Below, in pieces: positions 1 through 7,584 of a stretch of 64,000 nucleotides of DNA. Position numbers and translations under genes: made by a program. Origin of the DNA: Micromonospora sp. FIMYZ51 (GTDB lineage: Bacteria; Actinomycetota; Actinomycetes; Mycobacteriales; Micromonosporaceae); NCBI RefSeq assembly GCF_038246755.1, contig NZ_CP134706.1, forward strand, positions 6,079,501 to 6,143,500. The letters run 5' to 3'. Each line of letters starts with the position of its first letter. Position 1 is the stretch's first letter. A model generated the notes under the pieces. That model was not told the origin of the DNA. It saw nothing but the letters and a program-made list of their open reading frames with translations, and ran no database searches.

Positions 1-1
1 T

Positions 2-301
2 GCGCTGTTTGGCGGTCGCGCGAAGCACGACTACCTCAGCGACGCTCTCACCCTACTGAACGGGTGGACGCGCGAGGGCGAACAGATTCGCCGCACGTTG
101 GTCATCGACGACACCCAGCACGCGGCGCTGACCGAGCGGGTCAAGGTGGTCGCCGACGCGCTCCATCTCCGGCCGGAGATCAGCCGGCGCGCCGACCACA
201 CCCAGATCCGGGTCGGACACGGCAACGCCCCGCTGTCCGAGGGCGAGGTGCTGTTGGCCGCCCGGATCGAGGACGCCTACCGCGCGGTAACCGAGGACTG
301 A
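2..301 (+). CDS. Pterin-4a-carbinolamine dehydratase-like protein, 5' partial
   Basis: The frame is open from the first bases of the window and ends at TGA 299-301, so the N-terminus is missing. The visible 99 residues follow the pterin-4a-carbinolamine dehydratase pattern: a Leu-Leu-x-Gly-Trp segment, then a basic Ile-Arg-Arg-Thr strand, a helix, and a C-terminal GEVLLAARIEDAY helix. Family members dehydrate 4a-hydroxytetrahydrobiopterin and normally carry a His-His-Pro catalytic motif. Here the matching place reads Leu-Arg-Pro-Glu, so catalysis is doubtful and it may be a diverged paralogue. Its last 25 bases overlap the end of the convergent VOC gene. Confidence 0.6.
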   Translation, partial: ALFGGRAKHDYLSDALTLLNGWTREGEQIRRTLVIDDTQHAALTERVKVVADALHLRPEISRRADHTQIRVGHGNAPLSEGEVLLAARIEDAYRAVTED

Positions 302-867
302 TCCGGGGACGCGCCGGACTGGCGGCCCGCCCCATCCTGTGGGTACCAGCGCAACTCGACGCAGTTGCCGTCCGGATCCCGCACGTACACCGAGGTGGCA
401 CTGCCCCGGGCGCCGAAGCGCCCGACGGGCCCCGCCAGCACCTCGAAGCGGCCGCTTGCGAGCACCTCGGACCAGTCCAGCGGCTCCACCACCAGGCAGA
501 AGTGATCGACGTTCACGCCGCGGCGCACTTGGCCGCCAGCCGCCGGACCGCTGGAACCCTGACCTCCAGCCGCCGGGCCGCTGGAACCCTGGCCGCCAGC
601 CGCCGGGCCGCTGGAACCCTGGCCGCCAGCCGCCGATCCACGCCAGACCTGGCCGTCAGCTTGCCGGGCAGCCGGCTCGGCCTGCACCAGATCGATTATC
701 GATTCGGCGCTCACCCGGACGGAGGGAAAGGGCACCTTTCCGGCCCGCCACTCGTCGACCCGGACCGGTGCCAAGCCGAGCCGCCCGCAGTAGAAGTCCA
801 GTGCGCGTTCCACGTCGGTGACAGTCAGCACCAGGTGGTCGAAGCCGGTGACCCGCACGACGCTCAC
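277..867 (-). CDS. VOC (glyoxalase/bleomycin-resistance) family protein with internal 10-residue repeats
   Basis: This is a 196-residue vicinal-oxygen-chelate protein. The N-terminal half opens with GFDHLVLTVTDVERALDFY and the C-terminal half carries NVDHFCLVV and the typical YVRDPDGNCVELRWYP end. VOC proteins bind a metal and act as dioxygenases, isomerases or drug-binding proteins; the substrate here is unknown. Between the two beta-alpha modules sits an odd low-complexity insert of about three GQGSSGPAAG units, encoded by a 30-bp tandem repeat. The GTG start is chosen because it overlaps the stop of the upstream DUF1801 gene as GTGA, which suggests translational coupling. An earlier in-frame start would run through that gene. 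Confidence 0.75.
   Translation of the reverse strand: MSVVRVTGFDHLVLTVTDVERALDFYCGRLGLAPVRVDEWRAGKVPFPSVRVSAESIIDLVQAEPAARQADGQVWRGSAAGGQGSSGPAAGGQGSSGPAAGGQGSSGPAAGGQVRRGVNVDHFCLVVEPLDWSEVLASGRFEVLAGPVGRFGARGSATSVYVRDPDGNCVELRWYPQDGAGRQSGASPDQSSVTAR
536..645. repeat. 30-bp tandem repeat inside the VOC gene
   Basis: Roughly three and a half copies of a 30-bp unit (core CCGCCGGGCCGCTGGAACCC on the plus strand) lie in frame inside the VOC coding sequence. The period is divisible by three, so copy-number change would lengthen or shorten the protein by 10 residues without a frameshift. The last unit is diverged. Confidence 0.85.
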
Positions 868-1217
868 CTCGTCTCCAGCTCGTACGCCTGGCGCAGCCAC
901 CCGGCGAAGAGGACCTGGTCGACGTCGGCGGCGTCGCGCAGCCGAACCGAGGCCATCCGCCGCGCGCCGGGGATCAGCCGCCCGGACGGGTCGGTCAGCT
1001 CCTGCCCGCGCCACAGCCCGAAGGCGAGGTACGAGGCGTACGGCTTCAGCAGGCAGATCGGCTGTGCGCCGGGTCGCTCGCCGAGGCCCCAGACCGGGTG
1101 ACCGTGCCACACCGCTCCGGTGGCCTCCGGCAGCGTCTCCTCGATGACGGTACGCAGTTGGTCGGCGGTTTCCCGGAGTGGGCTGTCGAGTACGGCGAGC
1201 TGTGCACTGAGGGTCAT
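864..1217 (-). CDS. DUF1801 domain-containing protein
   Basis: The 117-residue protein matches the small DUF1801/YdhG-like fold: an N-terminal helix with RTVIEETLPEATGAVWHGHP, then CLLKPYASYLAFGLWRG, then a C-terminal MASVRLRDAADVD segment. The family is found in many bacteria and has no firmly established reaction. The ATG is preceded by GAAGGAGACC at normal ribosome-binding spacing. The stop overlaps the GTG start of the VOC gene, so the two form a small operon. The pair diverges from a LysR-type regulator about 100 bp away, which is the usual arrangement for a regulator and its target. Confidence 0.8.
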   Translation of the reverse strand: MTLSAQLAVLDSPLRETADQLRTVIEETLPEATGAVWHGHPVWGLGERPGAQPICLLKPYASYLAFGLWRGQELTDPSGRLIPGARRMASVRLRDAADVDQVLFAGWLRQAYELETR

Positions 1218-1300
1218 GGCCTGGTCTCCTTCAGGGTTCCGGTTGCCCTCTCACCCTGGGCCGACCGGGACGCTCGACCAAGACCCGATCGCGGCACTAG

Positions 1301-1319
1301 CGTTGAGCCAGACTCAACG
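1301..1319. promoter_or_regulatory. Candidate LysR-type operator (T-N11-A dyad)
   Basis: A perfect 7-bp inverted repeat, CGTTGAG and CTCAACG separated by CCAGA, lies between the divergent DUF1801 operon and the LysR gene. It contains the T-N11-A core (T at 1304, A at 1316) expected of LysR-family recognition sites. It abuts the first possible ATG of the regulator, so binding would block that gene's own expression as well as control the divergent operon. Confidence 0.6.
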
Positions 1320-2225
1320 ATGGGACGTGACGTGCTGGAACGCCACGAGCTGGAGACCTTCCTGGCTCTCGCCGAGGAACTGCACTTCGGCCGGACGGCC
1401 GAGCGGCTGCGGGTCAGCACCGGGCGAGTCAGCCAGGTGATCCGCACACTCGAACGACGGATCGGCGCCCCGCTGTTCGCCCGGACCAGCCGGGTCGTCC
1501 GACTCACTCCCATCGGCCGGCGACTTGCCGAGGAGTTGGCGCCCCTCGTCGCCGGCATCGAGGCGGCCGTCGAGCGCGCCACCGAGGCGGGACGTGGCGT
1601 GACCGGCGCGCTGCGGGTCGCCTTCCTCGGCGAGTGGACCGCGCCGGTGCTGCTCCGGGCGGTGGCGCTCTTCGCCGAGCGGCATCCCGACTGCGCGGTG
1701 GAGGTACGTGAGGTGCAGCTTCTCAACTCCCGCCGCAGCCTGGAAGACGAGACGGTCGACATCCTGATGGCCGCGTTCCCCTTCGATGGGATGGCCTGCG
1801 GCCCGGCGTTGATCGAGGAGGCCCGACTGCTCGCGGTTCCCGTCGGCCACCCGCTGGCCCGCGAGGCGTCGGTCTCGTTGGAGGTGTTGGGCGACCAGCC
1901 GGTGGTGCAGTATCCGGCGGTCACCTCGGCCGCGTTCCGGCTCGACCGCACCCCGGCGCACACGCCGTCCGGTCGGCCGGTTCCGGCCGGGCCGGCCGGT
2001 GAGACGTTCTCCGAGATGCTGACCCTGGTGGCCCTCGGCCGGGGGGTGCTGCCGGTGGGCGAGCAGACCCGCAGGTACTACCCGCGCCCCGACCTGGCGT
2101 ACGTGCCGATCCATGATGCGCCGCCGATCCTGCGCGGCCTGGTCTGGCGGGAGAGCAACACCACCGCCCGGGTACGCGCATTCGTCCGCGCCGCCAGCGA
2201 CGCGAACCGGTCGCCGACGGGTTGA
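1320..2225 (+). CDS. LysR-family transcriptional regulator
   Basis: The roughly 301-residue protein has an N-terminal winged helix-turn-helix (HELETFLALAEELHFGRTAE through the helix ending in FARTSRVVRLT) and a periplasmic-binding-protein-like effector domain from about residue 90. The upstream coding frame is open much further, but the conserved domain begins only here. ATG 1320 directly follows the dyad operator with no ribosome-binding site between them, and GTG 1332 is an equally good start. It is divergent from the DUF1801-VOC operon, its likely target. The effector is not identifiable from sequence. Confidence 0.85.
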   Translation: MGRDVLERHELETFLALAEELHFGRTAERLRVSTGRVSQVIRTLERRIGAPLFARTSRVVRLTPIGRRLAEELAPLVAGIEAAVERATEAGRGVTGALRVAFLGEWTAPVLLRAVALFAERHPDCAVEVREVQLLNSRRSLEDETVDILMAAFPFDGMACGPALIEEARLLAVPVGHPLAREASVSLEVLGDQPVVQYPAVTSAAFRLDRTPAHTPSGRPVPAGPAGETFSEMLTLVALGRGVLPVGEQTRRYYPRPDLAYVPIHDAPPILRGLVWRESNTTARVRAFVRAASDANRSPTG

Positions 2226-2261
2226 TCTGTACGGTGGCACGGGCGGCCTACGGTGGGGCGC

Positions 2262-2624
2262 ATGGCGAACGCGACGTACGACCGTAAGGAACAGTTCCAG
2301 CAGATCCAGAGCGGCCTGCTCGACGGGGAACAGATCATCGCCGTCTACGACGCCGTCGGCACTGGCACCGGGTTCATCGGGCTGACCGACCGGCGCGTGA
2401 TCATCCAGGACCGCTCGTTCATCGGCAAGCGGTACGCGATCACCAGCATCCCGTACTCGAAGATCACCAGCGTCAGCGTGGTCAGCAACAAGTCCTGGGG
2501 CGGTTCGTTCTTCTCCACCGGCGCCATCGCCATCCACGTCGGTACGCACACCTACGAGGTGGAGTTCCGGGGTGACCAGAAAAGCCACCACGTACACAAC
2601 GTGATCCTGCACTACATCAGCTGA
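2262..2624 (+). CDS. Bacterial PH-domain protein
   Basis: The 120-residue protein consists almost entirely of a bacterial pleckstrin-homology-like fold: a helix (QFQQIQSGLLDGEQIIAVYD), then strands GFIGLTDRRVIIQDRSF and KRYAITSIPYSKITSVSV, a glycine-rich turn, and a C-terminal helix HHVHNVILHYIS. Such YokE/bPH proteins are small cytosolic beta-sandwich proteins of poorly known role. No signal peptide or membrane segment is seen. An in-frame GTG at 2253 is an alternative start. The gene stands alone on the plus strand. Confidence 0.75.
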   Translation: MANATYDRKEQFQQIQSGLLDGEQIIAVYDAVGTGTGFIGLTDRRVIIQDRSFIGKRYAITSIPYSKITSVSVVSNKSWGGSFFSTGAIAIHVGTHTYEVEFRGDQKSHHVHNVILHYIS

Positions 2625-2727
2625 GCAGCAGGCCGGCCCTATACATCGACATACTTGAGTGCGAAAATGCGAGGTGCGGAAGGTGAGGTGCGCGGGCGGG
2701 CCGCCCGCGAAATTGAAGGGACCGCCC

Positions 2728-3867
2728 ATGCCGCTGTCGCCGCCCCAGTCGTCACACCGCACCGGATCACGTCGAAGCTGGCGGCGGAGAGCGGCGGGCA
2801 CGGTTGCCGCCCTCCTCTTTGCCGCCGGCGGCACCGTCGCGGCCACCGGCCCGGCCCACGCCGCCAACAACGGCGCCGGTTCGGCCCACGCGGCACAAGG
2901 GGAGCACGCAATCCAGGCCGCAACGGCGGGCCGCGACGCCACCCAGGGCGACTGCCTGGCCGTGAAGACCTCCGCCACCTCCTGGCGCACCGGGCCGGAC
3001 AGCGGCGGTCTCCATCGCAACATCACCATCACCAACACGTGCGCCACGGCGGTCACGGGCTGGACGCTGACCCTCACTCTCCCGCCGGGCCACACCCTCC
3101 AGCAGGGCTGGAACGCCTCCTGGAGCAGCGCGGGCAGCACCCTGACCGCACGTCCGGCGGCCTGGAACGACACTGTGCCTGCCGGCGGCTCCGTCTTCAT
3201 CGGCTACCTCGGCACCTGGACCGGCAGCCCGCAGGAGCCGGGCTGCGCGATCAACGGTGCGCCGTGCGACGAGACGCCGCAGCCGGCTCCGAAGGTGGCA
3301 CTCACCAGCCCGACCGAGGGCGCCGTCCTGGTGTCGGTCTGCGCGGTCCGGCTGACCGCCGAGGCGACAGTCCAGGTCGGCACCATCGACCGGGTCGAGT
3401 TCTACCTCAACGATCAGCTCGTCGGCAGCGACGCTCAGGCGCCGTACGAGATCAACATCCCGCCCAGCCACCCGGCGCTGACCAGCAGCGGACCGCACAC
3501 CGCCTTCGCCCGGGTCGTCACCGCCTCGCCGGCCGCCAGCGCCGACTCACCCGTGGTCAGCTTCGCGTACGCGCCGCCGCCTCCGGCACTGATGGTGATC
3601 CCCTGCCCGTCACAGGTGGAGGTGGCCGAGGGCAGCTCGACGACCATAACCTTCGTGACGATCTGTAGCGGCACACCCGGTCTGAGGTTCACGGTCACCG
3701 GCCACGCCGGGGTCAGCGTCACGCCGACCTACTCGCCGCCGGGCGCCCGGGAACACCAGGTCACCGTGTCGGCGGCACACGGCAGCGGCGGTGCCCGCGC
3801 CCTGATCAACGCCACCACCGACACGCCCAACTGCTCGCCGGCCAGCGCCCTGGTCACCGTCAGCTGA
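2728..3867 (+). CDS. Secreted CBM2 carbohydrate-binding protein with Ig-like domain
   Basis: The 379-residue protein begins with a long Arg-rich signal peptide; cleavage is likely after GPAHA near residue 46. Residues about 76-166 match family 2 carbohydrate-binding modules, with ITNT, GWTLTLTLPPGHTLQQGW, SAGSTLTARP and FIGYLGTWTG, conserved Trp residues and cysteines near both ends. Residues about 190-285 look like a bacterial Ig-like module (VALTSPTEGA, VEFYLNDQLVG, YEINIP). A further beta-rich domain with paired cysteines follows to the end. No catalytic domain is present, so it would bind cellulose or chitin at or outside the cell. The ATG has AAGGGACC upstream. Confidence 0.8.
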   Translation: MPLSPPQSSHRTGSRRSWRRRAAGTVAALLFAAGGTVAATGPAHAANNGAGSAHAAQGEHAIQAATAGRDATQGDCLAVKTSATSWRTGPDSGGLHRNITITNTCATAVTGWTLTLTLPPGHTLQQGWNASWSSAGSTLTARPAAWNDTVPAGGSVFIGYLGTWTGSPQEPGCAINGAPCDETPQPAPKVALTSPTEGAVLVSVCAVRLTAEATVQVGTIDRVEFYLNDQLVGSDAQAPYEINIPPSHPALTSSGPHTAFARVVTASPAASADSPVVSFAYAPPPPALMVIPCPSQVEVAEGSSTTITFVTICSGTPGLRFTVTGHAGVSVTPTYSPPGAREHQVTVSAAHGSGGARALINATTDTPNCSPASALVTVS

Positions 3868-4042
3868 GCAGCCCCAGCCCGCCCTGCTCCCCCAACGGCG
3901 CGTCGGAAACCGTGGTCGCGGCGACTGCGGTGGGCAGGTCCGGCCAGTACGCTGGAGGATGCGCCGGCACGTCCCCGCCCGGCACCTCGAAACGTACGTG
4001 CCAGATCGGGTCGCCACGACTGTGCCGGCGCGCCTCCACCAC
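3860..4042 (-). CDS. Small hypothetical protein
   Basis: This is a 60-residue reading frame with a GTG start and no recognised family. It has a plausible folded segment (DPIWHVRFEVPGGDVPAHPP) and shares phase and direction with the short gene just upstream, 42 bases away. No strong ribosome-binding site is visible. The two may be parts of one ancestral gene separated by a stop, or a two-gene unit. Its end overlaps the end of the CBM2 gene. Confidence 0.35.
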   Translation of the reverse strand: MVEARRHSRGDPIWHVRFEVPGGDVPAHPPAYWPDLPTAVAATTVSDAPLGEQGGLGLLS

Positions 4043-4084
4043 AGGTGTAGCCGGAGCAGGTCGGCCAGCCCGCCAGCGGGCCGC

Positions 4085-4336
4085 TCACCGCGACACCCGC
4101 CGGGCGCAGGGTCCGTCGTGGTCGGCCCGCAGCAGGCAACGCCGGTTGCCGGGCAACCGCAGGTCACAGAAAACTCGATGGCGTACGCCCTGCTCGTCCT
4201 CGTACGACACGGTGGTCTCGCCGGGGTCAGTCGCGGCGAGCGCACTCGACCAGCGGGCCACCACCCGGGCCAGACGTACGGCGACACTCAGGTCTCCGGC
4301 CACGACCGGAAGATGGATCACGAAGCGCTGCGGCAT
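4085..4336 (-). CDS. Small hypothetical protein
   Basis: This 83-residue product starts MPQRFVIHLPVVAGDLSVAV. It has an amphipathic helix (RLARVVARWSSALA), a beta-like strand (ETTVSYEDEQGVRHRVFCD) and a C-terminal cysteine-containing RRCLLRADHDGPC end. I do not recognise the family. Codon use is typical of the host, which supports real coding. It lies in the same frame just upstream of the 60-residue frame at 3860-4042. Confidence 0.5.
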   Translation of the reverse strand: MPQRFVIHLPVVAGDLSVAVRLARVVARWSSALAATDPGETTVSYEDEQGVRHRVFCDLRLPGNRRCLLRADHDGPCARRVSR

Positions 4337-4771
4337 CGGTACCGCCCTCCGCCCGCGTTGGCCCGTCGCACCTGCTCGCCCTGCCACCACCGCAACGGCA
4401 GCCACGCCGCCGAGCGATAGCACCCGGGTCGCTGGTTGGGGCGGTTTGACCCCACTCCCCCACCGGCCGACTGCCGCCCGACCTGCTCAGGTCGACTGCC
4501 CCTCCTGCCCCAGCCTCTCCGCCCAAAGAAGCCCATGACCCGTCCCCTTCGCCACGCGGCAATCGTCGAAAGTGGGTACCCGCCAACCCGGGCAGGCGGG
4601 GTACCCACCGCCCTGAAACCGCAGCCCACCGGCAGTACGACTCCAGAGCAGCCCACCGGCGGCGGATCGCATTTGAGTTTCCACCCGAACACCGTTGGTG
4701 ACTGCGACTATACGGACGGGGGCCCAGGGGCACAACCAGTCCTGGCCACGGGGGAACAAGGCTGATGCGGT
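4337..4771. other. Intergenic region upstream of the GntR gene, with a hairpin
   Basis: No convincing gene was found. The strongest structure is an inverted repeat at 4572-4608: GTGGGTACCCGCC and GGCGGGGTACCCAC around a 10-nt loop, with one bulged G. No T-tract follows, so it is either an operator-like dyad or a weak terminator. It sits between the minus-strand small genes and the plus-strand GntR gene. Confidence 0.4.
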
Positions 4772-5185
4772 ATGTCGATCGATCCGCGTTTACACACGCC
4801 GGTCTATGTGCAGCTCGCCGACCTGCTCAGGACACGGATCGAAGCCGGCGAGCTGTCACCGGGCAGCGCACTGCCGAGCGAGGCGCGACTGACGCAGGAG
4901 CACGGCATCGGGCGGGAAGCCGTGCGGATGGCGATCTCGCTCCTACGTTCCGAGGGCCTTGTTCGCACCGTGCGCGGACACGGTAGCTACGTTCGAGAGC
5001 GCACCGAACGCCGAAGCATTGAACTTGCCGCTGGCAGCGCGGCGATCGCGCGGATGCCGACGGGCGTCGAGCGACGCGACCTCGGACTCGACGAAGGCGT
5101 GCCGGTGCTGGAAGTCCGCAACGCCCAGGGTGAAGTCGAGATTCTGCCTGGCGACGAAACCGAACTCATTCGCCCGCCGCGCTAA
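4772..5185 (+). CDS. GntR-family regulator, short form
   Basis: The 137-residue protein has a full N-terminal GntR winged helix-turn-helix (PVYVQLADLLRTRIEAGELS, then LPSEARLTQEHGIGREAVRM and GLVRTVRGHGSYVRE, residues about 10-76). Only about 60 residues follow. That is far shorter than a UTRA or FCD effector domain, although the end (VPVLEVRNAQGEVEIL) resembles the start of a UTRA-like barrel. It may dimerise without a large ligand domain. Codon use is less GC-biased than in neighbouring genes, and it opens an accessory patch with the PIN pair and the HNH nuclease. Confidence 0.8.
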   Translation: MSIDPRLHTPVYVQLADLLRTRIEAGELSPGSALPSEARLTQEHGIGREAVRMAISLLRSEGLVRTVRGHGSYVRERTERRSIELAAGSAAIARMPTGVERRDLGLDEGVPVLEVRNAQGEVEILPGDETELIRPPR

Positions 5186-5190
5186 TGCCC

Positions 5191-5589
5191 TCACGGAAGC
5201 AAGACCAAGCCCGGGAAGCTATCGAAATGCCGCCGGTTCAAGGTCAACAGCGGAGCGTCGTAGTAAATCGCGGTGGCGCAAACCCATAGGTCGTTCGTCT
5301 GCGTGGCATGGCCGAGTGGGTGCCCCGATTTCTGCGCCTGCGACTTCAGCCGCCCCCACAGCCGCGCCAGTTCAGGGTCGTAAGGCGCCACCAGATACCG
5401 GCAGATCGCCTCCTCAAGCGTCAGCACGCGGCGCTCGCCCCATCCCGCCTTCGCCGCGCCGAAGTGAAGTTCGGCGACGGTCGCGAAGCTTAGTATCGGA
5501 GCCGAACCGACCAAACACTCAATAAGATGATCAGACGGGCTTTGCCAGATCGCTGAGAACGCGTCGGTATCAACGACCGTGTACTTCAC
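5191..5589 (-). CDS. PIN-domain ribonuclease, VapC-like toxin
   Basis: The 132-residue protein has the PIN layout: VVDTDAFSAIW at the N-terminus (Asp7), FATVAELHFGA (Glu40), TNDLWVCATA (Asp100) and the late TLNRRHFDSFPGL motif. These acidic residues coordinate metal in VapC-type RNases that cleave tRNA or rRNA. Its ATG overlaps the stop of the 304-residue gene upstream as ATGA, giving the antitoxin-then-toxin order usual for VapBC. GC content is visibly lower than in flanking genes. The partner is not a standard VapB, so the pairing is inferred from overlap and the partner's C-terminal tail. Confidence 0.85.
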   Translation of the reverse strand: MKYTVVDTDAFSAIWQSPSDHLIECLVGSAPILSFATVAELHFGAAKAGWGERRVLTLEEAICRYLVAPYDPELARLWGRLKSQAQKSGHPLGHATQTNDLWVCATAIYYDAPLLTLNRRHFDSFPGLVLLP

Positions 5590-6500
5590 TCGTCCTCGCC
5601 TTCGCCACGCGCGGTTCGCAGGGCCGCCAAGAATTCTTCCATTCCCTCGGCAGGTGCTCCGCCCAGCTCGTCAACAGAGCTGATTGGCCTCACTCCCTGT
5701 TCGCGGGCAAGGTCGTCAAGACTCTTGGGCCGCGCCCCTTCGAGTCTTCGAAGCGCCGCAAGGTGGAGGATACGAATGGTTCTGCCGTTCGGTTCCAGCT
5801 CGGCCCTGCCCTCGGCCATAACCATCTGATCCATCGCGTCGAGCACAGCGTCCCGAAGATCCGATTCGAAGTCACACGAGATGCTACCCGCATATGTATC
5901 GATGCGACACCGGAGGGTAGCCGGCGAAAAATCCCCCATGTGAAGCCGACCGACGATCGTTGATTCTTGCGCGACCGGCTCGAACGTCACTCGCCGCACG
6001 GCCACTTGAAGCGCCTCGTCAACCACCAACCGCACCCGGTCACCCTGGCGCAACTCGACTCGGGTTACGTTCCGGTCACCGATGGCACCGGTCAAGGTGC
6101 GAAGGCTGTTCACGAGTCGCGGAGTGAAATACTGCGGACGTTCGTTAGGACTCTCCCGAAGCTTCTGGGTGCCTGCCTCCAAGGCGGCAAGCGACTGTTC
6201 CAGCAGACCGTCATCATGGTAGAGCTGGCCCGTACGTGCGATATCCAAGAGAGCTGACCCAGCACGGAAACCGACGAAGTCCAGTCGGACGGCCTCGACA
6301 ATGTCCGCTGGCCGCCGGCCGGGACGCGGCGACCGCCCGGTGATGGCGAGCGCCAACTGCTCAAGGGTCGCCTGCAACCCACTTGCCAGACGTGCCAGTT
6401 CGGCGAGTGGCAGTCTGCCGCCCTCAGTGGCCGGACCGGTCGCGTACAGCGTCAAATCATCGATCCGCACTCCTTGACCATCCACAGCCTTCACCCCCAC
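5586..6500 (-). CDS. Putative large antitoxin/partner of the PIN toxin
   Basis: The 304-residue protein is not a family I can name. The first two thirds look like an alpha/beta domain with helix-rich N-terminus (LARLASGLQATLEQLALAI) and strand-rich middle (VELRQGDRVRLVVDEALQVA). The C-terminus carries SLDDLAREQGVRPISSVDEL followed by an acidic tail. That resembles the toxin-wrapping C-terminal tail of Phd/AbrB-type antitoxins that work with PIN toxins. Known VapB proteins are about 70-90 residues, so this would be a much enlarged antitoxin. GTG 6500 or GTG 6494 is the start. It overlaps the PIN gene by 4 bp. Confidence 0.65.
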   Translation of the reverse strand: MGVKAVDGQGVRIDDLTLYATGPATEGGRLPLAELARLASGLQATLEQLALAITGRSPRPGRRPADIVEAVRLDFVGFRAGSALLDIARTGQLYHDDGLLEQSLAALEAGTQKLRESPNERPQYFTPRLVNSLRTLTGAIGDRNVTRVELRQGDRVRLVVDEALQVAVRRVTFEPVAQESTIVGRLHMGDFSPATLRCRIDTYAGSISCDFESDLRDAVLDAMDQMVMAEGRAELEPNGRTIRILHLAALRRLEGARPKSLDDLAREQGVRPISSVDELGGAPAEGMEEFLAALRTARGEGEDE

Positions 6501-6651
6501 TCACCAAGATTCAGTAGACCGAGATCAGGGTACGCGCTCGAGCATGCCGCCGGGGATAGTGGTCGCCGGGGCCGCATAGCACACGACCTGCTCCAACCGG
6601 AAGGACGGCGGTTCTTGATTCGCCGCAAGATGAAGGACAGTCGACCGGACG

Positions 6652-7584
6652 CTATGCCGCTTTGAAGACCGTGTCCAGGTGCCACTCCAGGAACTCGGCC
6701 TTCGGCCGGTCACGGCGCTGCTCGGGCAGGGCAATCTGCGTGCCCGCCTTCGCATAGAACTGGTCACCGTTCCCGAACTCACTTCGCAGGCGAGGGCTTA
6801 CCATCAGCCGATATTTCGGATCGACGCCGAGGTAACCGCGGTCGAAGAGGATGTGCACATCGGACTTGAGCAACAGACCGTTGTCCACGCGGTGTTCGCC
6901 GCCGAGCGGCAACGGGCGGATGTGCGCCGCCTGCAAGACCGGCTGCACCTTGTTGCCGGTGATGGCACACCGGCGCCCGTAAGCACCGAGCACGACAGCC
7001 TTGAACGACTGCTGGCCGAGTCGCTGCGGCACCAGCCTGGGGTCACCATAGACCGGCCCCGGTCGGTGCCAGGGCTCGGTCAGATCCACCTCGAACGTCG
7101 CCCCCAACAGGCGAGCGATCAGCGGGTTGAAGTATCCGCCAGTCTCCGGAGCAGCGAGGTCATAGGTCTTGCCCTGCACCAGGTTGGCGGCGAACCCGGG
7201 CGGAGGGCCAGCCATCGATCCGTCCGGGAAGAAGACTGTGTCCCTGACAAAGATGCAGCCGATAAAGGGGTCCTCGCCCGGCTCGATCGGCTGCCTGCGG
7301 TACCGGCCGACTCTGCGCCTCAGTTCATCGGGGCCGGCGGTGCCGTTCGCTTCGCCGAACAACTCCCAGGCTTCCGAGATCCGCAGCTTCTCGAAGCCGC
7401 TGAAGAAGCCGCCGCCGACGATTCGGTTGAGCGGGTAGTGCGACTTGAAGAGGAAGGGCTCCCCCGGCGTCAGCGCCCGGAACGATCCCCCACCCGGCCG
7501 CCAGAAGTTGACCTCGCCGAGATGCGGGCGATCCGCCAGGAAACGGAACCATGTCTCGTCGGTCACTCCCACGAAGGCCTTCAC
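6652..7584 (-). CDS. HNH endonuclease with N-terminal PUA-like domain
   Basis: In this 310-residue protein, residues 1-100 (FVGVTDETWFRFLADRP, EPFLFKSHYPLNRIVGGGFF) resemble the PUA-like/EVE-ASCH fold seen in modified-base readers. Residues about 190-255 form an HNH nuclease module: CAITGN, LQAAHIRPLPLGGEH, VDNGLLLKSDVHILFDRG, with His221, Asn235 and His244 as likely catalytic residues. This architecture is common among solitary, probably modification-dependent (type IV-like) restriction nucleases. No cognate methyltransferase is adjacent. A GGAG motif precedes the GTG start by 10 bases. Defence against modified phage DNA is an inference. Confidence 0.8.
   Translation of the reverse strand: MKAFVGVTDETWFRFLADRPHLGEVNFWRPGGGSFRALTPGEPFLFKSHYPLNRIVGGGFFSGFEKLRISEAWELFGEANGTAGPDELRRRVGRYRRQPIEPGEDPFIGCIFVRDTVFFPDGSMAGPPPGFAANLVQGKTYDLAAPETGGYFNPLIARLLGATFEVDLTEPWHRPGPVYGDPRLVPQRLGQQSFKAVVLGAYGRRCAITGNKVQPVLQAAHIRPLPLGGEHRVDNGLLLKSDVHILFDRGYLGVDPKYRLMVSPRLRSEFGNGDQFYAKAGTQIALPEQRRDRPKAEFLEWHLDTVFKAA

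Noticed and set aside
1314..3200. Long minus-strand frame across LysR, PH and CBM2 genes
   Set aside because: It covers three well-supported plus-strand genes and has no recognisable domain.
4772..7584. Prophage or integrative element
   Set aside because: No integrase, replication, capsid or conjugation gene and no tRNA or direct-repeat edge.
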